60,418 nucleotides of DNA from Thermoplasmatota archaeon (lineage in GTDB: Archaea; Thermoplasmatota; E2; UBA202; JdFR-43): contig JAPDJP010000008.1 of the NCBI GenBank assembly GCA_029259055.1, forward strand, positions 1 to 60,418. Reading direction: 5' to 3'. The stretch's first letter is position 1. Each line of letters opens with the position of its first letter. Shown here in pieces: positions 1-11,686 of this stretch. A program made the translations under genes and the position numbers. The notes under the pieces were generated by a model. The model was not told the DNA's origin and made no database searches. It worked only from the letters and a program-made list of their open reading frames with translations.

Positions 1-2
1 CC

Positions 3-290
3 GGAGAAATAAAAGTATCTATAAGAGAAAGCTTAGATGGAGAAGATATTGCTTATGTAATAAAAGATAATATACCAGCTCAATTTGAATGGATTCCTTT
101 CTATTTCAACATTTCATTGAATTCTACTTCATATTACATTGTTTTGGAATGTAATGGAAGCAAATATGATTATTATGCATGGGGATTTGGAAGAGGAAAT
201 CCATATGAAAATGGTTCAGCATGGATATATAAAGAAAGCTGGAGAGAGCTAACCATTGATACATGCTTTAGAACATATGGCTATAGTTAA
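3..290 (+). CDS. C-terminal end of a secreted/surface protein (partial)
   Basis: An open frame enters from the left edge and stops at TAA 288-290, giving 95 residues. The visible part is an extracellular beta-rich module: N-glycosylation-type Asn-X-Ser/Thr sites, many Tyr and Trp, a GSAW motif and a final CFRTYGYS. Modules ending in FRTYG are familiar to me from archaeal and bacterial exported proteins of unknown function; this is recognition, not a database result. No membrane anchor follows the domain. It lies 2 bp upstream of pheT on the same strand. The start, signal peptide and remaining domains are outside the window. Confidence 0.75.
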   Translation, partial: GEIKVSIRESLDGEDIAYVIKDNIPAQFEWIPFYFNISLNSTSYYIVLECNGSKYDYYAWGFGRGNPYENGSAWIYKESWRELTIDTCFRTYGYS

Positions 291-292
291 AA

Positions 293-1951
293 ATGCCGGT
301 AATAACAGTTGATTATAAAGATTTAATAAATCTGCTTGGGAAACATATAGACATGAGTATATTACTTGATAGATTACCAATGATAGGAGTAAGTATCGAA
401 AGAGTCGAAAATGAAGAGATAAGCATAGAAGTATTTCCAAATCGTCCAGATATGCTGAGTGTTGAGGGGGTGGCTAGGGCATTAAGAAATTTTTTGGGAA
501 TAGAGGAGGGTTTAAAGATTTACCCTATTTCTCCCCCAAAAATCTCCCTTTATGTCAAAGATAATATAGAAAAAATACGCCCATATATAGGAAGCGCGGT
601 AATTAAAAATGTCAAAATGACTCACGAAACTATAAAATCACTAATGGATTGTCAAGAAAAATTGCATTTTTCAATAGGAAAAGACAGAAAAAAGATGGCA
701 ATAGGAGTGCATGATTTTGATAAAGTTGAGCCCCCCTTTTATTATAAAGCTGTTGAGCCTAAAGAAATAAAATTTGTTCCCTTAGGTAAAGAAGAAGAAA
801 TGAATTTAATAGAAATTTTAAACAAGCATGAAAAAGGCATTGCTTATCGACATTTATTGGAGAAATACACAGAATACCCCATTATATTGGATAAAAATGG
901 AAATGTCCTATCATTTCCCCCCATAATAAATGGAGAACTGACGGCTGTAAATCAGTACACAAAAAACATATTTATTGAAGTAACTGGAATAGATAAAAAT
1001 GCGGTTTTATCAGCTCTTGTTATCATATCATCATTTTTAGCTGAAAGAGGTGGCCAAATAGAGCAAGTAGAAATCATAGGAAAAGAAAAGCTCATCACTC
1101 CTGATTTTTCTCCAAAAATTACAGAAGTGGAAACTGACTATATCAAAAAATTATTGAAGATAAATAATACAGAAGAAATTGTTAAGTCTTTAAAGAGAAT
1201 GGGACATAATGTCGAGCTTTTTAATGACAAACTGAAAGTTTATTCTCCAGCATGGAGAATAGATATTTTACATCCAATTGATATTGTCGAGGATGTAGCA
1301 ATAGGTTACGGATACGAAAAATTCGAGGAAATGCTACCCATTTCCATGACTTTTGGCTCCTCCTTTTCTTTTCAAAAATTGCACGAAACAATGATTGGCT
1401 TAGGATTTTATGAAGTTATTACTTTGAGCTTATCAAATCCAGACAAAGAATTCAAGAAATTTGAAATGGAAGGAAATCCTGTCGAAATAAAGAATCCCAT
1501 ATCAACCGAACATTCTATTGTTCGACAATCTTTACTACCTTCTTTATTAGAAATATTAAATAAAAATAGGCACAATGAGTTACCACAGCAAATATATGAA
1601 ATAGGGAATATTGTTTATTTTGATGGGGGGAAAGCGAAGCAGAAGATAATGATTGGAGGCGTAAAGATCGATGCTAAAACAGGTTTTACCGAATGCAAGT
1701 CAATCGTTGAAGCGATTCTTAGAAATTTTGGCTTACAACTTAATGTTAAAGAATGCAAGCATAAAGCTTTCATTGAAGGAAGATGCGCTGCTATTATAGT
1801 TGATAAGAATGAAATTGGTTATTTTGGAGAATTGAAACCATCCGTAATATGTAATTTTGAACTAGAATATCCGGTGATTGCCTTTGAAATAGATGTAAAT
1901 AAGCTATTTTCTTTTTCTCAGCAAAAGCAAAGCAATCAGCAGGAACAATAA
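293..1951 (+). CDS. pheT: Phenylalanyl-tRNA synthetase beta subunit (archaeal type)
   Basis: PheT pairs with PheS to charge tRNA-Phe. At 552 aa it matches the shorter archaeal form without the bacterial N-terminal tRNA-binding extension. Visible landmarks are the N-terminal block with EVFPNRPDMLS, a B3/B4 editing-type region (about 95-270), a B5 region (about 275-345) and the catalytic-like core with the ISTEHSIVRQSLLPSLLE segment. The ATG at 293 gives the expected N-terminus PVITVDY. The last 16 residues are Gln-rich (QQKQSNQQEQ) and overlap the antisense hydrophobic tail of the next gene by 48 bp, so this tail is probably a by-product of the overlap. pheS is not in the window. Confidence 0.97.
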   Translation: MPVITVDYKDLINLLGKHIDMSILLDRLPMIGVSIERVENEEISIEVFPNRPDMLSVEGVARALRNFLGIEEGLKIYPISPPKISLYVKDNIEKIRPYIGSAVIKNVKMTHETIKSLMDCQEKLHFSIGKDRKKMAIGVHDFDKVEPPFYYKAVEPKEIKFVPLGKEEEMNLIEILNKHEKGIAYRHLLEKYTEYPIILDKNGNVLSFPPIINGELTAVNQYTKNIFIEVTGIDKNAVLSALVIISSFLAERGGQIEQVEIIGKEKLITPDFSPKITEVETDYIKKLLKINNTEEIVKSLKRMGHNVELFNDKLKVYSPAWRIDILHPIDIVEDVAIGYGYEKFEEMLPISMTFGSSFSFQKLHETMIGLGFYEVITLSLSNPDKEFKKFEMEGNPVEIKNPISTEHSIVRQSLLPSLLEILNKNRHNELPQQIYEIGNIVYFDGGKAKQKIMIGGVKIDAKTGFTECKSIVEAILRNFGLQLNVKECKHKAFIEGRCAAIIVDKNEIGYFGELKPSVICNFELEYPVIAFEIDVNKLFSFSQQKQSNQQEQ

Positions 1952-2953
1952 TTCAAACCCAGGCGTTCGCAACCCTCTAGGCTGGGGCAAATCAGTAATA
2001 ACAGGAGATTTTTCTTTTCCAATATTTTTATCTTCTGCTGTTTCAACTGTATAGTTTCCTACGTAAATTGTATTATTATATTTTCTCATTATTCCCGGAA
2101 AATAATGAATTACTTCAATGAATATCTTTATATTATTTTCTTTCCCAGCTTCCCATCCCACATAACGTGGAGAAGTTGAATAAATGTAATAATATTCATT
2201 TTCATCAATTTTTGTTGCATTTATTTCTTCATCATTTATCACATAATATACTCTAAAGTTTTCTTCACTAATATTTTTACTAACCTTTATTTCTATTTTA
2301 TCAGAAGCATTTAATGGTGTTTTTGGTGGAAATATAACACTTGCAATTTCTTTTTCAAATTTTAACAATCCCTCAAATTTTTCTTCATTTCCTTTTTTGT
2401 CCTTTGCAATTATCTCGAAATATTCATTTTTGTTTCCCTTATATTCAAAATAATATATACCTTCTTCATCCTTTTTCATAGAATAATTGTTATTTCCTAT
2501 TTTCAATATAGCTTCTTCTATTCCTGAATTATCTGTAATATGTGCCAAAATTAATATACTGCCATTAACTTGTTGGATATTGGGTAATAAAACAATATCA
2601 ATTTTTGGAGGAGAAGCATCATAAAAAGGCGGGTTAACAGATAATATAAAAATGGCTAGCCATGTAAAAAAGTAGAAGGATATTGAAGCAATCCATTCCC
2701 TTTTACCAAATTTTCTGATGTCAATCTTTAATATTTGTAACAATTTGCCCAAAAAACCAATAGAAGCAATGGCTAATAAAAAGCATAATGGCCATCTAAT
2801 TGTAGCATCCATATTTCTCCACAAAATATGACAGATAATTGCCATAAATATTCCAAAAGAAAAAACAATAAAGGATGTTTTTGCTTTTCTTTTCTCTTTT
2901 TCTATGAAATTTTTTTCGTCGAATTCAGGAAATTTTATTTCTTCATTTTCCAT
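1904..2953 (-). CDS. Three-helix membrane protein with an exported Ig-like region and PGF-CTERM-like tail
   Basis: The 349-aa product has a charged N-terminus, three hydrophobic helices (about 24-46, 53-72 and 88-108), then some 215 extracellular-looking beta-rich residues with DNSG and several NxS/T sequons. The C-terminus reads PRGLRTPGFELL, then a hydrophobic run, then RKRK. This is the layout of a PGF-CTERM signal processed by archaeosortase A. PGF-CTERM proteins usually have a cleavable signal peptide; here the N-terminus is multi-spanning, which is unusual. The gene is convergent with pheT and overlaps its last 48 bp. I do not recognise the function of the extracellular part. Confidence 0.8.
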   Translation of the reverse strand: MENEEIKFPEFDEKNFIEKEKRKAKTSFIVFSFGIFMAIICHILWRNMDATIRWPLCFLLAIASIGFLGKLLQILKIDIRKFGKREWIASISFYFFTWLAIFILSVNPPFYDASPPKIDIVLLPNIQQVNGSILILAHITDNSGIEEAILKIGNNNYSMKKDEEGIYYFEYKGNKNEYFEIIAKDKKGNEEKFEGLLKFEKEIASVIFPPKTPLNASDKIEIKVSKNISEENFRVYYVINDEEINATKIDENEYYYIYSTSPRYVGWEAGKENNIKIFIEVIHYFPGIMRKYNNTIYVGNYTVETAEDKNIGKEKSPVITDLPQPRGLRTPGFELLFLLIALLLLRKRK

Positions 2954-3041
2954 GGTTTGCTAATAAAAATGATTTATAAAGTTATTTATCTTGTCATTCA
3001 TTTTCCTATTTCAACTACAAATTTCGCTAATTTTAAATATA

Positions 3042-5870
3042 ATGAGTAAAATTAATCCAATGTTAAACATTCTTTTTGCCCTATACCCGGATAAATGGGA
3101 AATGTATAAATTATTCTTTGAAGAGTCTCCAATTGCTTTAACAGTTGTCGAAGAGGACGGCACAATAAGTTATGCAAACAAAAAATTTGCAGAGTTAACT
3201 GGATATAAATTGCATGAAATCATTGGTGAACACTTTACAAAATTTGTTGCCGAGCAAGACAGAGAAAGGATGAATGAATATCATATAAAAAGGGTAAGAG
3301 GGGAGGAGGCTCCTCAGGAATATGAATATAAATGCTTAAGAAAAGATGGAAAAATAAGAGTTGTAAGAATAAAAGTCATAAAACTTCCAGAAAATAGAAC
3401 TTTATCATGTAAAATAGATGTTACTGAAAAGAAAGAAGTTGAAGAACTCTTTAAAAGAGTAGTTGAATCAACAATATTGGCTGTATTCATTTACCAAGAC
3501 GACCATTTTGTATATGTAAATCCAGCTGTTGAAAAATTGACAGGATACTGTAAGGAAGAGCTATTAAAGATGAAGTTCTGGGAATTAGTACATGAAAAAT
3601 ACAAGGAAAAAGTAAAAGAAAGAGGCAGAAAGAGACAAAAGGGAGAAGAAATTGAACCATCAATATATGAAATACCATATTATACAAAAGATGGGAAGTT
3701 GAAGTGGGCATTATGCTCATTAACAAACATAATGTATAAAGGCAAACCCGCCGCATTAGCAACAGCTATGGATATAACTGATAAGAAGGTTGCTGAAGAA
3801 GAGATTAGAGAAAGCAGAAGAAAGTTCGAATTTTTATATCAAAATAGTCCTTCCCTTAATATCATTATAGGATTTGATGGTAGAATTATAGATATAAATG
3901 ATTCCTTCCTTAAGTTGACAGGATATAAAAAGGAGGAAGTGATAGGAAAGAAAGTCCTTAGTTTTGTTGCTGACTATCATAAGGAAAAGGTTATGAAACA
4001 ACTTGAACAGGATTTCAAAGGAATAAAAACACCTTCAATAGAAGTAGATATAAAAGGGAAAAAGCAAATGCATACCATATTATTTGGAGAAGGACAAGTT
4101 ATTGTTTATGAGAAAGGCGAGCCAATTGGTGTTCTATTGAGTGGTATTGATGTTACAACACATAAAAAAATGGAAAAAGCTCTAAAAGAAAGTGAGGAGA
4201 GATTCAGAGAAGTTGCGGATTTATTACCGACCGTTATATGTGAATTTAATTTAGATGGCAAAATTTTGTATGTTAATAAAGCTGGTTTTGATCTTTTTGG
4301 ATATACAGTTGAAGATTTAAAAGCTGGAATAAATGCTCTCGATTTAATACATCCAGAAGATAGAAAAAAAGCCGAAGAAAGGATTAAAGAAATTATACAG
4401 GGAAAAAAGCTTGGCCCAATAGAATATAGAATGTTTAAAAAGGACGGGAGCCAGTTGAATATACTGGTTAATTCTTCACCAATATATAAAGATGGTAAAG
4501 TTGTTGGAATTAGGAGCGTATTAACAAACATTACTGAATTAAAAAGAACAGAGAAAGCTTTAAAAAGGAGCGAAGAAAAATACAGAAATTTATTTGAAAA
4601 AATGAAAGACGCACTATATATAAGCACAATAGATGGAAAGTTTATAGATGTAAATCAGGCAATGGTTGAATTACTTGGATATGATAGTAAGGAGGAAATT
4701 TATAAATTAGATATAACAAAAGATTTTTATTGCAATCCAGGAGATAGAGAAAAAATCATTAAGGAAATATCAAAGAAGGGATATGTAAAAGATTATGAGA
4801 TAGAAATAAAGAGAAAAGATGGGAAAAAATTAATCGTTTTGGAAACATGCCATGAAAGAAGAGATGAAAATGGCAATGTGATAGGATTTGAGGGTATAAT
4901 TAGAGATATTACTGAAAAGAAGGAAATGGAAAGAGCTTTGAAAGAAAGCGAAGAAAAATACAGAATGTTAGTTGAAATGAGCCAAGAAGGAATATGCGTA
5001 GATGATGAAAATGAAAACATTACCTTTGTAAATGAAGCTTTTGCCAAGTTACTAGGTTATAAAAAAGAAGAATTGTTGGGGAAAAATATTTTTGAATTGG
5101 TTCATGAAGACGATAGAAAGAAACTCGAGGAAGAAGTTAAAAAGAGAAGAAAAGGGGAAGCAAGTAAATATGAAATTAGATTCATTGCGAAAGATGGTAG
5201 AATCAAAACATTCATAGTTTCTGCCATTCCATTATATAAAAATGGTAAATTTGTGGGCAGTTTAAGCGTTAATTTAGATATTACGGAAAGAAAAATTGCC
5301 GAAGAAAAACTTGCCGAAAGCCAAGCCCTATATAAAGCTATTACCGAATCTTCTCCAAGCGGTATATTTATACTACAAGGAGGAGAATTTAAATTTGTTA
5401 ATTCGAAATTCTCTAACAGTATAGGATACACATTAGAAGAATTGAAAAAGATGAATTATTTAGAGCTTATTCATAGAGAAGATCGATACAAAGTTAATGA
5501 AGCAATAAAAAAGGTGATGAAAAAAGAAGAAACAATTTTGCCGGAATTTAGGTATGTAACTAAAGATGGAAGGGTGAGATGGGCTGTGGGGACAGGAGTA
5601 GTTATTGAATATAAAGGAAGACCCGCTTTATTAGGTACGATAACAGATATAACAGAAATAAAGGAAATGCACGAAAAAGAAAGAAAATTTATTGAGGATA
5701 CATCTCATTACTTCTTTAATCCAATTTGTGTTGCAAAAGGATACATTGAATTAATAAGGGAAAGGATAAATGGCGAAGAAAAAAATATGCTGGAAAAAGC
5801 GAACCAAGCTTTAACAAGATTAGAAAAAATCGTCAAAAATATCGTCACTAGGGGGGAAATACATGAATAA
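3042..5870 (+). CDS. Seven-PAS sensor with a histidine-kinase dimerisation domain but no ATPase domain
   Basis: The product (942 aa from ATG 3042; an upstream in-frame ATG at 2991 would add 17 hydrophobic residues) consists of seven tandem PAS/PAC units. Repeats begin near residues 20, 136, 262, 386, 512, 638 and 762, a spacing of about 125. Each has the N-x-x-F...TGY core and a closing DITE/K block. The C-terminus (about 875-942) has a DHp-like helix with FIEDTSHYFFNP, whose His889 is the candidate phosphoacceptor. The protein then stops: there is no N, G1, F or G2 box, so the HATPase domain is missing. No transmembrane helix is seen, so it is probably cytoplasmic. It overlaps the response-regulator gene by 8 bp. 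Confidence 0.93.
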   Translation: MSKINPMLNILFALYPDKWEMYKLFFEESPIALTVVEEDGTISYANKKFAELTGYKLHEIIGEHFTKFVAEQDRERMNEYHIKRVRGEEAPQEYEYKCLRKDGKIRVVRIKVIKLPENRTLSCKIDVTEKKEVEELFKRVVESTILAVFIYQDDHFVYVNPAVEKLTGYCKEELLKMKFWELVHEKYKEKVKERGRKRQKGEEIEPSIYEIPYYTKDGKLKWALCSLTNIMYKGKPAALATAMDITDKKVAEEEIRESRRKFEFLYQNSPSLNIIIGFDGRIIDINDSFLKLTGYKKEEVIGKKVLSFVADYHKEKVMKQLEQDFKGIKTPSIEVDIKGKKQMHTILFGEGQVIVYEKGEPIGVLLSGIDVTTHKKMEKALKESEERFREVADLLPTVICEFNLDGKILYVNKAGFDLFGYTVEDLKAGINALDLIHPEDRKKAEERIKEIIQGKKLGPIEYRMFKKDGSQLNILVNSSPIYKDGKVVGIRSVLTNITELKRTEKALKRSEEKYRNLFEKMKDALYISTIDGKFIDVNQAMVELLGYDSKEEIYKLDITKDFYCNPGDREKIIKEISKKGYVKDYEIEIKRKDGKKLIVLETCHERRDENGNVIGFEGIIRDITEKKEMERALKESEEKYRMLVEMSQEGICVDDENENITFVNEAFAKLLGYKKEELLGKNIFELVHEDDRKKLEEEVKKRRKGEASKYEIRFIAKDGRIKTFIVSAIPLYKNGKFVGSLSVNLDITERKIAEEKLAESQALYKAITESSPSGIFILQGGEFKFVNSKFSNSIGYTLEELKKMNYLELIHREDRYKVNEAIKKVMKKEETILPEFRYVTKDGRVRWAVGTGVVIEYKGRPALLGTITDITEIKEMHEKERKFIEDTSHYFFNPICVAKGYIELIRERINGEEKNMLEKANQALTRLEKIVKNIVTRGEIHE

Positions 5871-6249
5871 GGTATTGCTTATAATTGAAGATGAAAGAGA
5901 TATGCAAGAACTGATGAAAAAATTCATAGAAAAAGCTGGCTTAAAATTAGAAATTTATTCAGCCTTTGACGGCAAAGAAGGGGTAGAAAAATATAAAGAA
6001 TTGATGGAAAAGGGCAAGAAACCAGATTTAGTAATTATGGATCTAAAATTACCAGCTATGGATGGTGTGGAAGCAACCAAAAAAATAATGGAAATGGACA
6101 ACAATGCCATCATATATGGATTTACTGCATTTTTCGATACTGATTGGGCGAGAAGATTAATAAAAGCTGGTGCAAAAAAAATCATACCAAGATATGTTGG
6201 TTTCAAAGGATTTGTAGAAGAATTAAAAAAATTTTTTGAAGAGAAATGA
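5863..6249 (+). CDS. Stand-alone CheY-like response regulator receiver
   Basis: This is a 128-aa single receiver domain with no output domain. The acidic pair is E9-D10, the phosphoacceptor is D60 in VIMDLKLP, and the switch Thr lies in the GFTA motif. The usual Lys before the last conserved Pro is replaced: the sequence reads IIPRYVG, so Arg or a nearby Lys must take its role. It overlaps the PAS sensor gene by 8 bp and has a strong G-rich ribosome-binding site just before its ATG. Translational coupling argues that the two are cognate. As a single domain it probably acts by protein contact or as a phosphorelay intermediate. Its stop overlaps the next start (ATGA). Confidence 0.93.
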   Translation: MNKVLLIIEDERDMQELMKKFIEKAGLKLEIYSAFDGKEGVEKYKELMEKGKKPDLVIMDLKLPAMDGVEATKKIMEMDNNAIIYGFTAFFDTDWARRLIKAGAKKIIPRYVGFKGFVEELKKFFEEK

Positions 6250-7472
6250 AAATCGTAGTTGTTGGATGCGGGGCGGCGGGGGCAACAGCTGCACAATTTG
6301 CCAGAAAAACAGATAGGAAGGCAATCATAATTTTATATGATAAGGAAGGATATGGACAGTATTCAAAATGTGCATTGCCATATGTAATAGCTGGTAAAGA
6401 TTGGAAAGAAATTGTTGAATTTCCTCCAGAATGGTTTAGAAGAAATAAAATAGATTATAGGAGAGAGGAGGTATATAGGATAGATTTTAATGGGAAGATT
6501 ATAGAAGGAGAAAGAGAAGAGGAATTTGATAAGCTTGTAATAGCTACCGGCTCATTACCATCTTGTCCCTTTTATGTTGAAGATGCTTATTTTTTAAGGA
6601 ATATAGAAGATGCAATTGCTATAAGAAAAGAAATAACAAAAGCAGAAAGTGTTATAATTGTAGGAGCTGGATTAATAGGGCTTGAAATAGCAGAAGCATT
6701 ATCAAGCAAATTAAAAGTTAAGGTTTTGGAGTATATGCCGTATATTCTTCCAAATATGTTAGATAAAGATTCAGCGGATTACATTTTGAAAAAATTAAAT
6801 ATTGATATTGTTTTGAATTGTAAAGTAGAAAAAGTAGAAGGAAATAAAGTTCTTACAAGTAAAGGAGAATATGAAGCAGATTTTGTAATAGTTGCGGTTG
6901 GGAACAAACCGAATAGTTCACTATATGGAAAAGAAATATTTGTAGATGAGGCATGTAGAGTTGAAAAAGATATATATGCAGCAGGAGATTGCACTTTTGT
7001 TAAGGATTTTTTTGGTAGAAAAATAAATGTTGGATTGGGCAGTATTGCTGTGAGACAAGGAATGGTGGCTGGTATAAATGTTGCTGGAGGCAATGAAATT
7101 CTATATCCCCCCGTTTTTGCAAAAGTTACTAAAATTTTTGGTATTGAAATCGCCTCTGTTGGTTTACTCAGCCACGAAATAGATGGTATAGAGGCAAAAT
7201 TTATAGGAAAAACGTTGCCTCACTATATGGGTGGAGAGGAAATATTTGTTAAGATAATAGCTGAAAAGGATGGAAAAATTGTTGGATGCCAGGCTGTAGG
7301 GGAAAATGCAGGAAAAATAATAGATAAGATAACGATAGCAATATATAATAAAATGAATGTAAGAGATGTTGCAAGAATTGAAAATGCATATGCTCCTTCC
7401 GTAGCCCCTGTTTTCGATGCTGTAAGTATTGCCTGCAATGCTTTAGAAAGAAAGATAAGAAAAGTTATTTAA
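6246..7472 (+). CDS. FAD/NAD(P)-dependent disulfide oxidoreductase, CoA-disulfide reductase/NADH oxidase family
   Basis: The 408-aa product begins with a Rossmann FAD motif (VVVGCGAAGATAA). It has a second dinucleotide motif, IIVGAGLIGLEIAE (about residues 137-150), an ATG motif (VIATGS) and a late FAD motif (IYAAGDC). Cys42 in YSKCALPYVI sits where coenzyme-A disulfide reductases and archaeal NADH oxidases keep their single redox Cys. The known family reduces CoA disulfide, polysulfide or O2 using NAD(P)H; which one applies here cannot be told from sequence. The start codon overlaps the receiver gene stop, so it is likely the third gene of that operon. This suggests a redox response, though that link is inference. 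Confidence 0.9.
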   Translation: MKIVVVGCGAAGATAAQFARKTDRKAIIILYDKEGYGQYSKCALPYVIAGKDWKEIVEFPPEWFRRNKIDYRREEVYRIDFNGKIIEGEREEEFDKLVIATGSLPSCPFYVEDAYFLRNIEDAIAIRKEITKAESVIIVGAGLIGLEIAEALSSKLKVKVLEYMPYILPNMLDKDSADYILKKLNIDIVLNCKVEKVEGNKVLTSKGEYEADFVIVAVGNKPNSSLYGKEIFVDEACRVEKDIYAAGDCTFVKDFFGRKINVGLGSIAVRQGMVAGINVAGGNEILYPPVFAKVTKIFGIEIASVGLLSHEIDGIEAKFIGKTLPHYMGGEEIFVKIIAEKDGKIVGCQAVGENAGKIIDKITIAIYNKMNVRDVARIENAYAPSVAPVFDAVSIACNALERKIRKVI

Positions 7473-7490
7473 TCAATTTCATTTAAAATC

Positions 7491-9554
<2,064 letters not shown>

Positions 9555-9610
9555 ATGCTGTAAATATCTCCTTACTAATAAAATTTTTTAGATTTTTTGC
9601 AATTATATTC

Positions 9611-10573
9611 ATGAAACTGAAGGCATATATTCAACTTATACGTCCTTATGGAATATTTATTGCTTTGATGCCTCTAATAGGAGCAATAGCAAATGGAACT
9701 TTTCATGATTTGCTATTACTTCTTTTAATAGGAATTTTTGCAAATTCTTTTGGATTTGTGCAAAATGATTATTTTGATATAGAAATAGATAAAAAATCTG
9801 GATATGTCGCAGACCGCCCCTTGGCAAGTGGGATAATCTCCAAAAAAGAAGCAATAAACCTAATGGCATTTTTATTTCTCATTCCTTCTCTATTAGCTAT
9901 TCTATTTCTTTCCTATTATTCCTTTTTATTTTTGATGCTATACTTCGCCTTTTATACTTTATATAACAAGTTTAGCAAAGAATTTGCCTTTATGGAATAT
10001 TGTCTTGGTTTGGCAGGGATGATGATATTTCTTTCTGGCTCATTTTCTCATGCAAAAAATATCTCATTATCCTGCCTTCTTTTATCCATTCTACCAATTC
10101 TAAAGTATGCTTTTAATGTTGGTATATCTGCTAACCTTAAAGATTTAGAATATGATTTACAACAAGGAGTTAAAACAACGCCGGCAATATTTGGTGTTAA
10201 AGTAGAAAATGGAATACACATTCCTAAAAATTTTATTTTATATGGTTATTTGTTAAAATTAATTTTTATTATAATTTCCTTTATGGTCTTTTTATTTAAT
10301 CCGTCCATATTTTCCTTTTTACTCCTAATTATAATTTCATTTCTACTTTTTTATACGATGAATAAAATCTTCGAAAACATTAGAGATAGAAAAACAATGT
10401 TGTTTTATGCAGAAATACATGAAATAGCTACTTATATGCTAATAGTATCAATTCTATATGATTATATTGCTTACCGTTACAATGCGTTTCTTTCTTTTGC
10501 ATTGCTTATCCTTCCTCCAGTATGGATTTTGGTATGCATCAAGCTTTTCTTTGCTGGAAAACCTCTTGAATAG
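9611..10573 (+). CDS. UbiA-family membrane prenyltransferase
   Basis: The 320-aa product is a multi-helix membrane protein with both Asp-rich motifs of the UbiA superfamily. These are NDYFDIEIDKKSG (NDxxDxxxD), followed by ADRPLASG, and a second DLEYDLQQG (DxxxD) before KTTPAIFG. These bind Mg-diphosphate of a polyprenyl donor. In archaea, members include digeranylgeranylglyceryl phosphate synthase (ether lipids) and quinone or heme prenylation enzymes. The usual DGGGP synthase text near motif 1 (NRPNRPIPSG) is diverged, so I leave the acceptor open. The 3' end overlaps the convergent glycosyltransferase by 35 bp. Confidence 0.88.
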   Translation: MKLKAYIQLIRPYGIFIALMPLIGAIANGTFHDLLLLLLIGIFANSFGFVQNDYFDIEIDKKSGYVADRPLASGIISKKEAINLMAFLFLIPSLLAILFLSYYSFLFLMLYFAFYTLYNKFSKEFAFMEYCLGLAGMMIFLSGSFSHAKNISLSCLLLSILPILKYAFNVGISANLKDLEYDLQQGVKTTPAIFGVKVENGIHIPKNFILYGYLLKLIFIIISFMVFLFNPSIFSFLLLIIISFLLFYTMNKIFENIRDRKTMLFYAEIHEIATYMLIVSILYDYIAYRYNAFLSFALLILPPVWILVCIKLFFAGKPLE

Positions 10574-11627
10574 CATATTTTTTCCCTTTCCATTCTATTT
10601 CTCTTATAAAGAGAGAGGAGAGTAAATTATATGATATAATGAAGGATGCTAACGGCCTCAATAAAATATGGTATATAGGAGATACAAATTTTTCCTTTTC
10701 ATATTCCATTAGCTCAGCAAAAACTCTGTATTCCTGCCATCCTCTTATAAAATCAAAAAGAATAGGGGAAAATAAAAGAAAGCCAATAAATGGATTAATG
10801 AAAAAGAAAAATATGCCAACAATATTTGAAACTCTCATACCTATATTAAAAAAGAAGGCAATATTCCAAAGCCATGGAAAATAATATTTTACCCATGCAA
10901 ACTGTCTGTTCATCCACTTGAAAATTTCCTCCTCCTTCTGCGATTCAACAATTGCGAATGGAACGAATTCAATTACATATCCTTTCCTTTTTGCCTCTTT
11001 TGTTAAAGTTAAATCATCAACAAATTCATTCCTCCAAATATCTTCTATATGCAGTTCTCTCAAAATATCTTTTTTTATGGCTGTTGAACCTCCCCATGCA
11101 AAATTAAATTTCTTATAAAAGAATATAGCTGCAATTGCGGAATTCCAAACACATAGTAAAGGAGGCTCAAAATACCATCTATAAGTTGTTGAAATATTTC
11201 CCAAAGAAGCCACTAAATAATATAACCAGTTTTTGTGAGGCTTTATATCCGCATCAGCAAAAACTATAATTTCCCCACCAGCCTTCTCCAAGCCGGTGAG
11301 CAAGGCGGCGTTTTTCCCGCTTTTCCCTATTTTTTTTGAAATTTCAACCGTTGTTTTTCTACTTCTTATTTTTTTTCTTATTTCTTCCGCTTCTTCCTCA
11401 CTATCTACAACGATTATTATTTCATAATTGTTATAGTTCTGATTCTCAAATTTTTCCAAATCAATTTCTTCCTTACATGGAATAATGATGCTAACCTTTT
11501 TCTCTTCCTTTAAAATAGGTTTTTTATTGTATCTTCTCCTAACAAAAAACCAAGAAACAACAGATAATATACCTCCTGAGAAATTGAGTATGCCTACTGC
11601 CATGAAAAATATTGTAAGTATATCCAC
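10539..11627 (-). CDS. Membrane-associated family 2-type glycosyltransferase (ceramide-glucosyltransferase-like)
   Basis: The 362-aa product has an N-terminal helix (about 5-27), then a GT-A fold. VSIIIPCKEE is followed by a UDP-sugar region, FADADIKPH (DxD-type metal site), FVDDLTLTKEAKRKG with the second acidic pair, and QFAWVKYYFP in the place of the Q-x-x-R-W motif of processive and ceramide-type enzymes. C-terminal helices (about 265-340) anchor it in the membrane. It probably transfers a sugar to a lipid at the cytoplasmic face; the neighbouring UbiA enzyme is consistent with a lipid theme but does not prove it. Confidence 0.87.
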   Translation of the reverse strand: MDILTIFFMAVGILNFSGGILSVVSWFFVRRRYNKKPILKEEKKVSIIIPCKEEIDLEKFENQNYNNYEIIIVVDSEEEAEEIRKKIRSRKTTVEISKKIGKSGKNAALLTGLEKAGGEIIVFADADIKPHKNWLYYLVASLGNISTTYRWYFEPPLLCVWNSAIAAIFFYKKFNFAWGGSTAIKKDILRELHIEDIWRNEFVDDLTLTKEAKRKGYVIEFVPFAIVESQKEEEIFKWMNRQFAWVKYYFPWLWNIAFFFNIGMRVSNIVGIFFFFINPFIGFLLFSPILFDFIRGWQEYRVFAELMEYEKEKFVSPIYHILLRPLASFIISYNLLSSLFIREIEWKGKKYAIQEVFQQRKA

Positions 11628-11686
11628 ATATTTATTGTTAAATTTTTATTTAAATGTTTTTAATCTAGATTTAATAATCAATATGC

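Noticed and set aside
2991-3041. Upstream ATG as start of the PAS sensor with a membrane segment
   Set aside because: The added 17 residues are too short and unlike a real anchor, and they overlap the divergent promoter region; ATG 3042 fits better.
4106-5431. Several long antisense frames across the PAS gene
   Set aside because: They mirror the repetitive PAS coding sequence, are Ser/Phe/Leu-rich and have no start signals; they are shadows.
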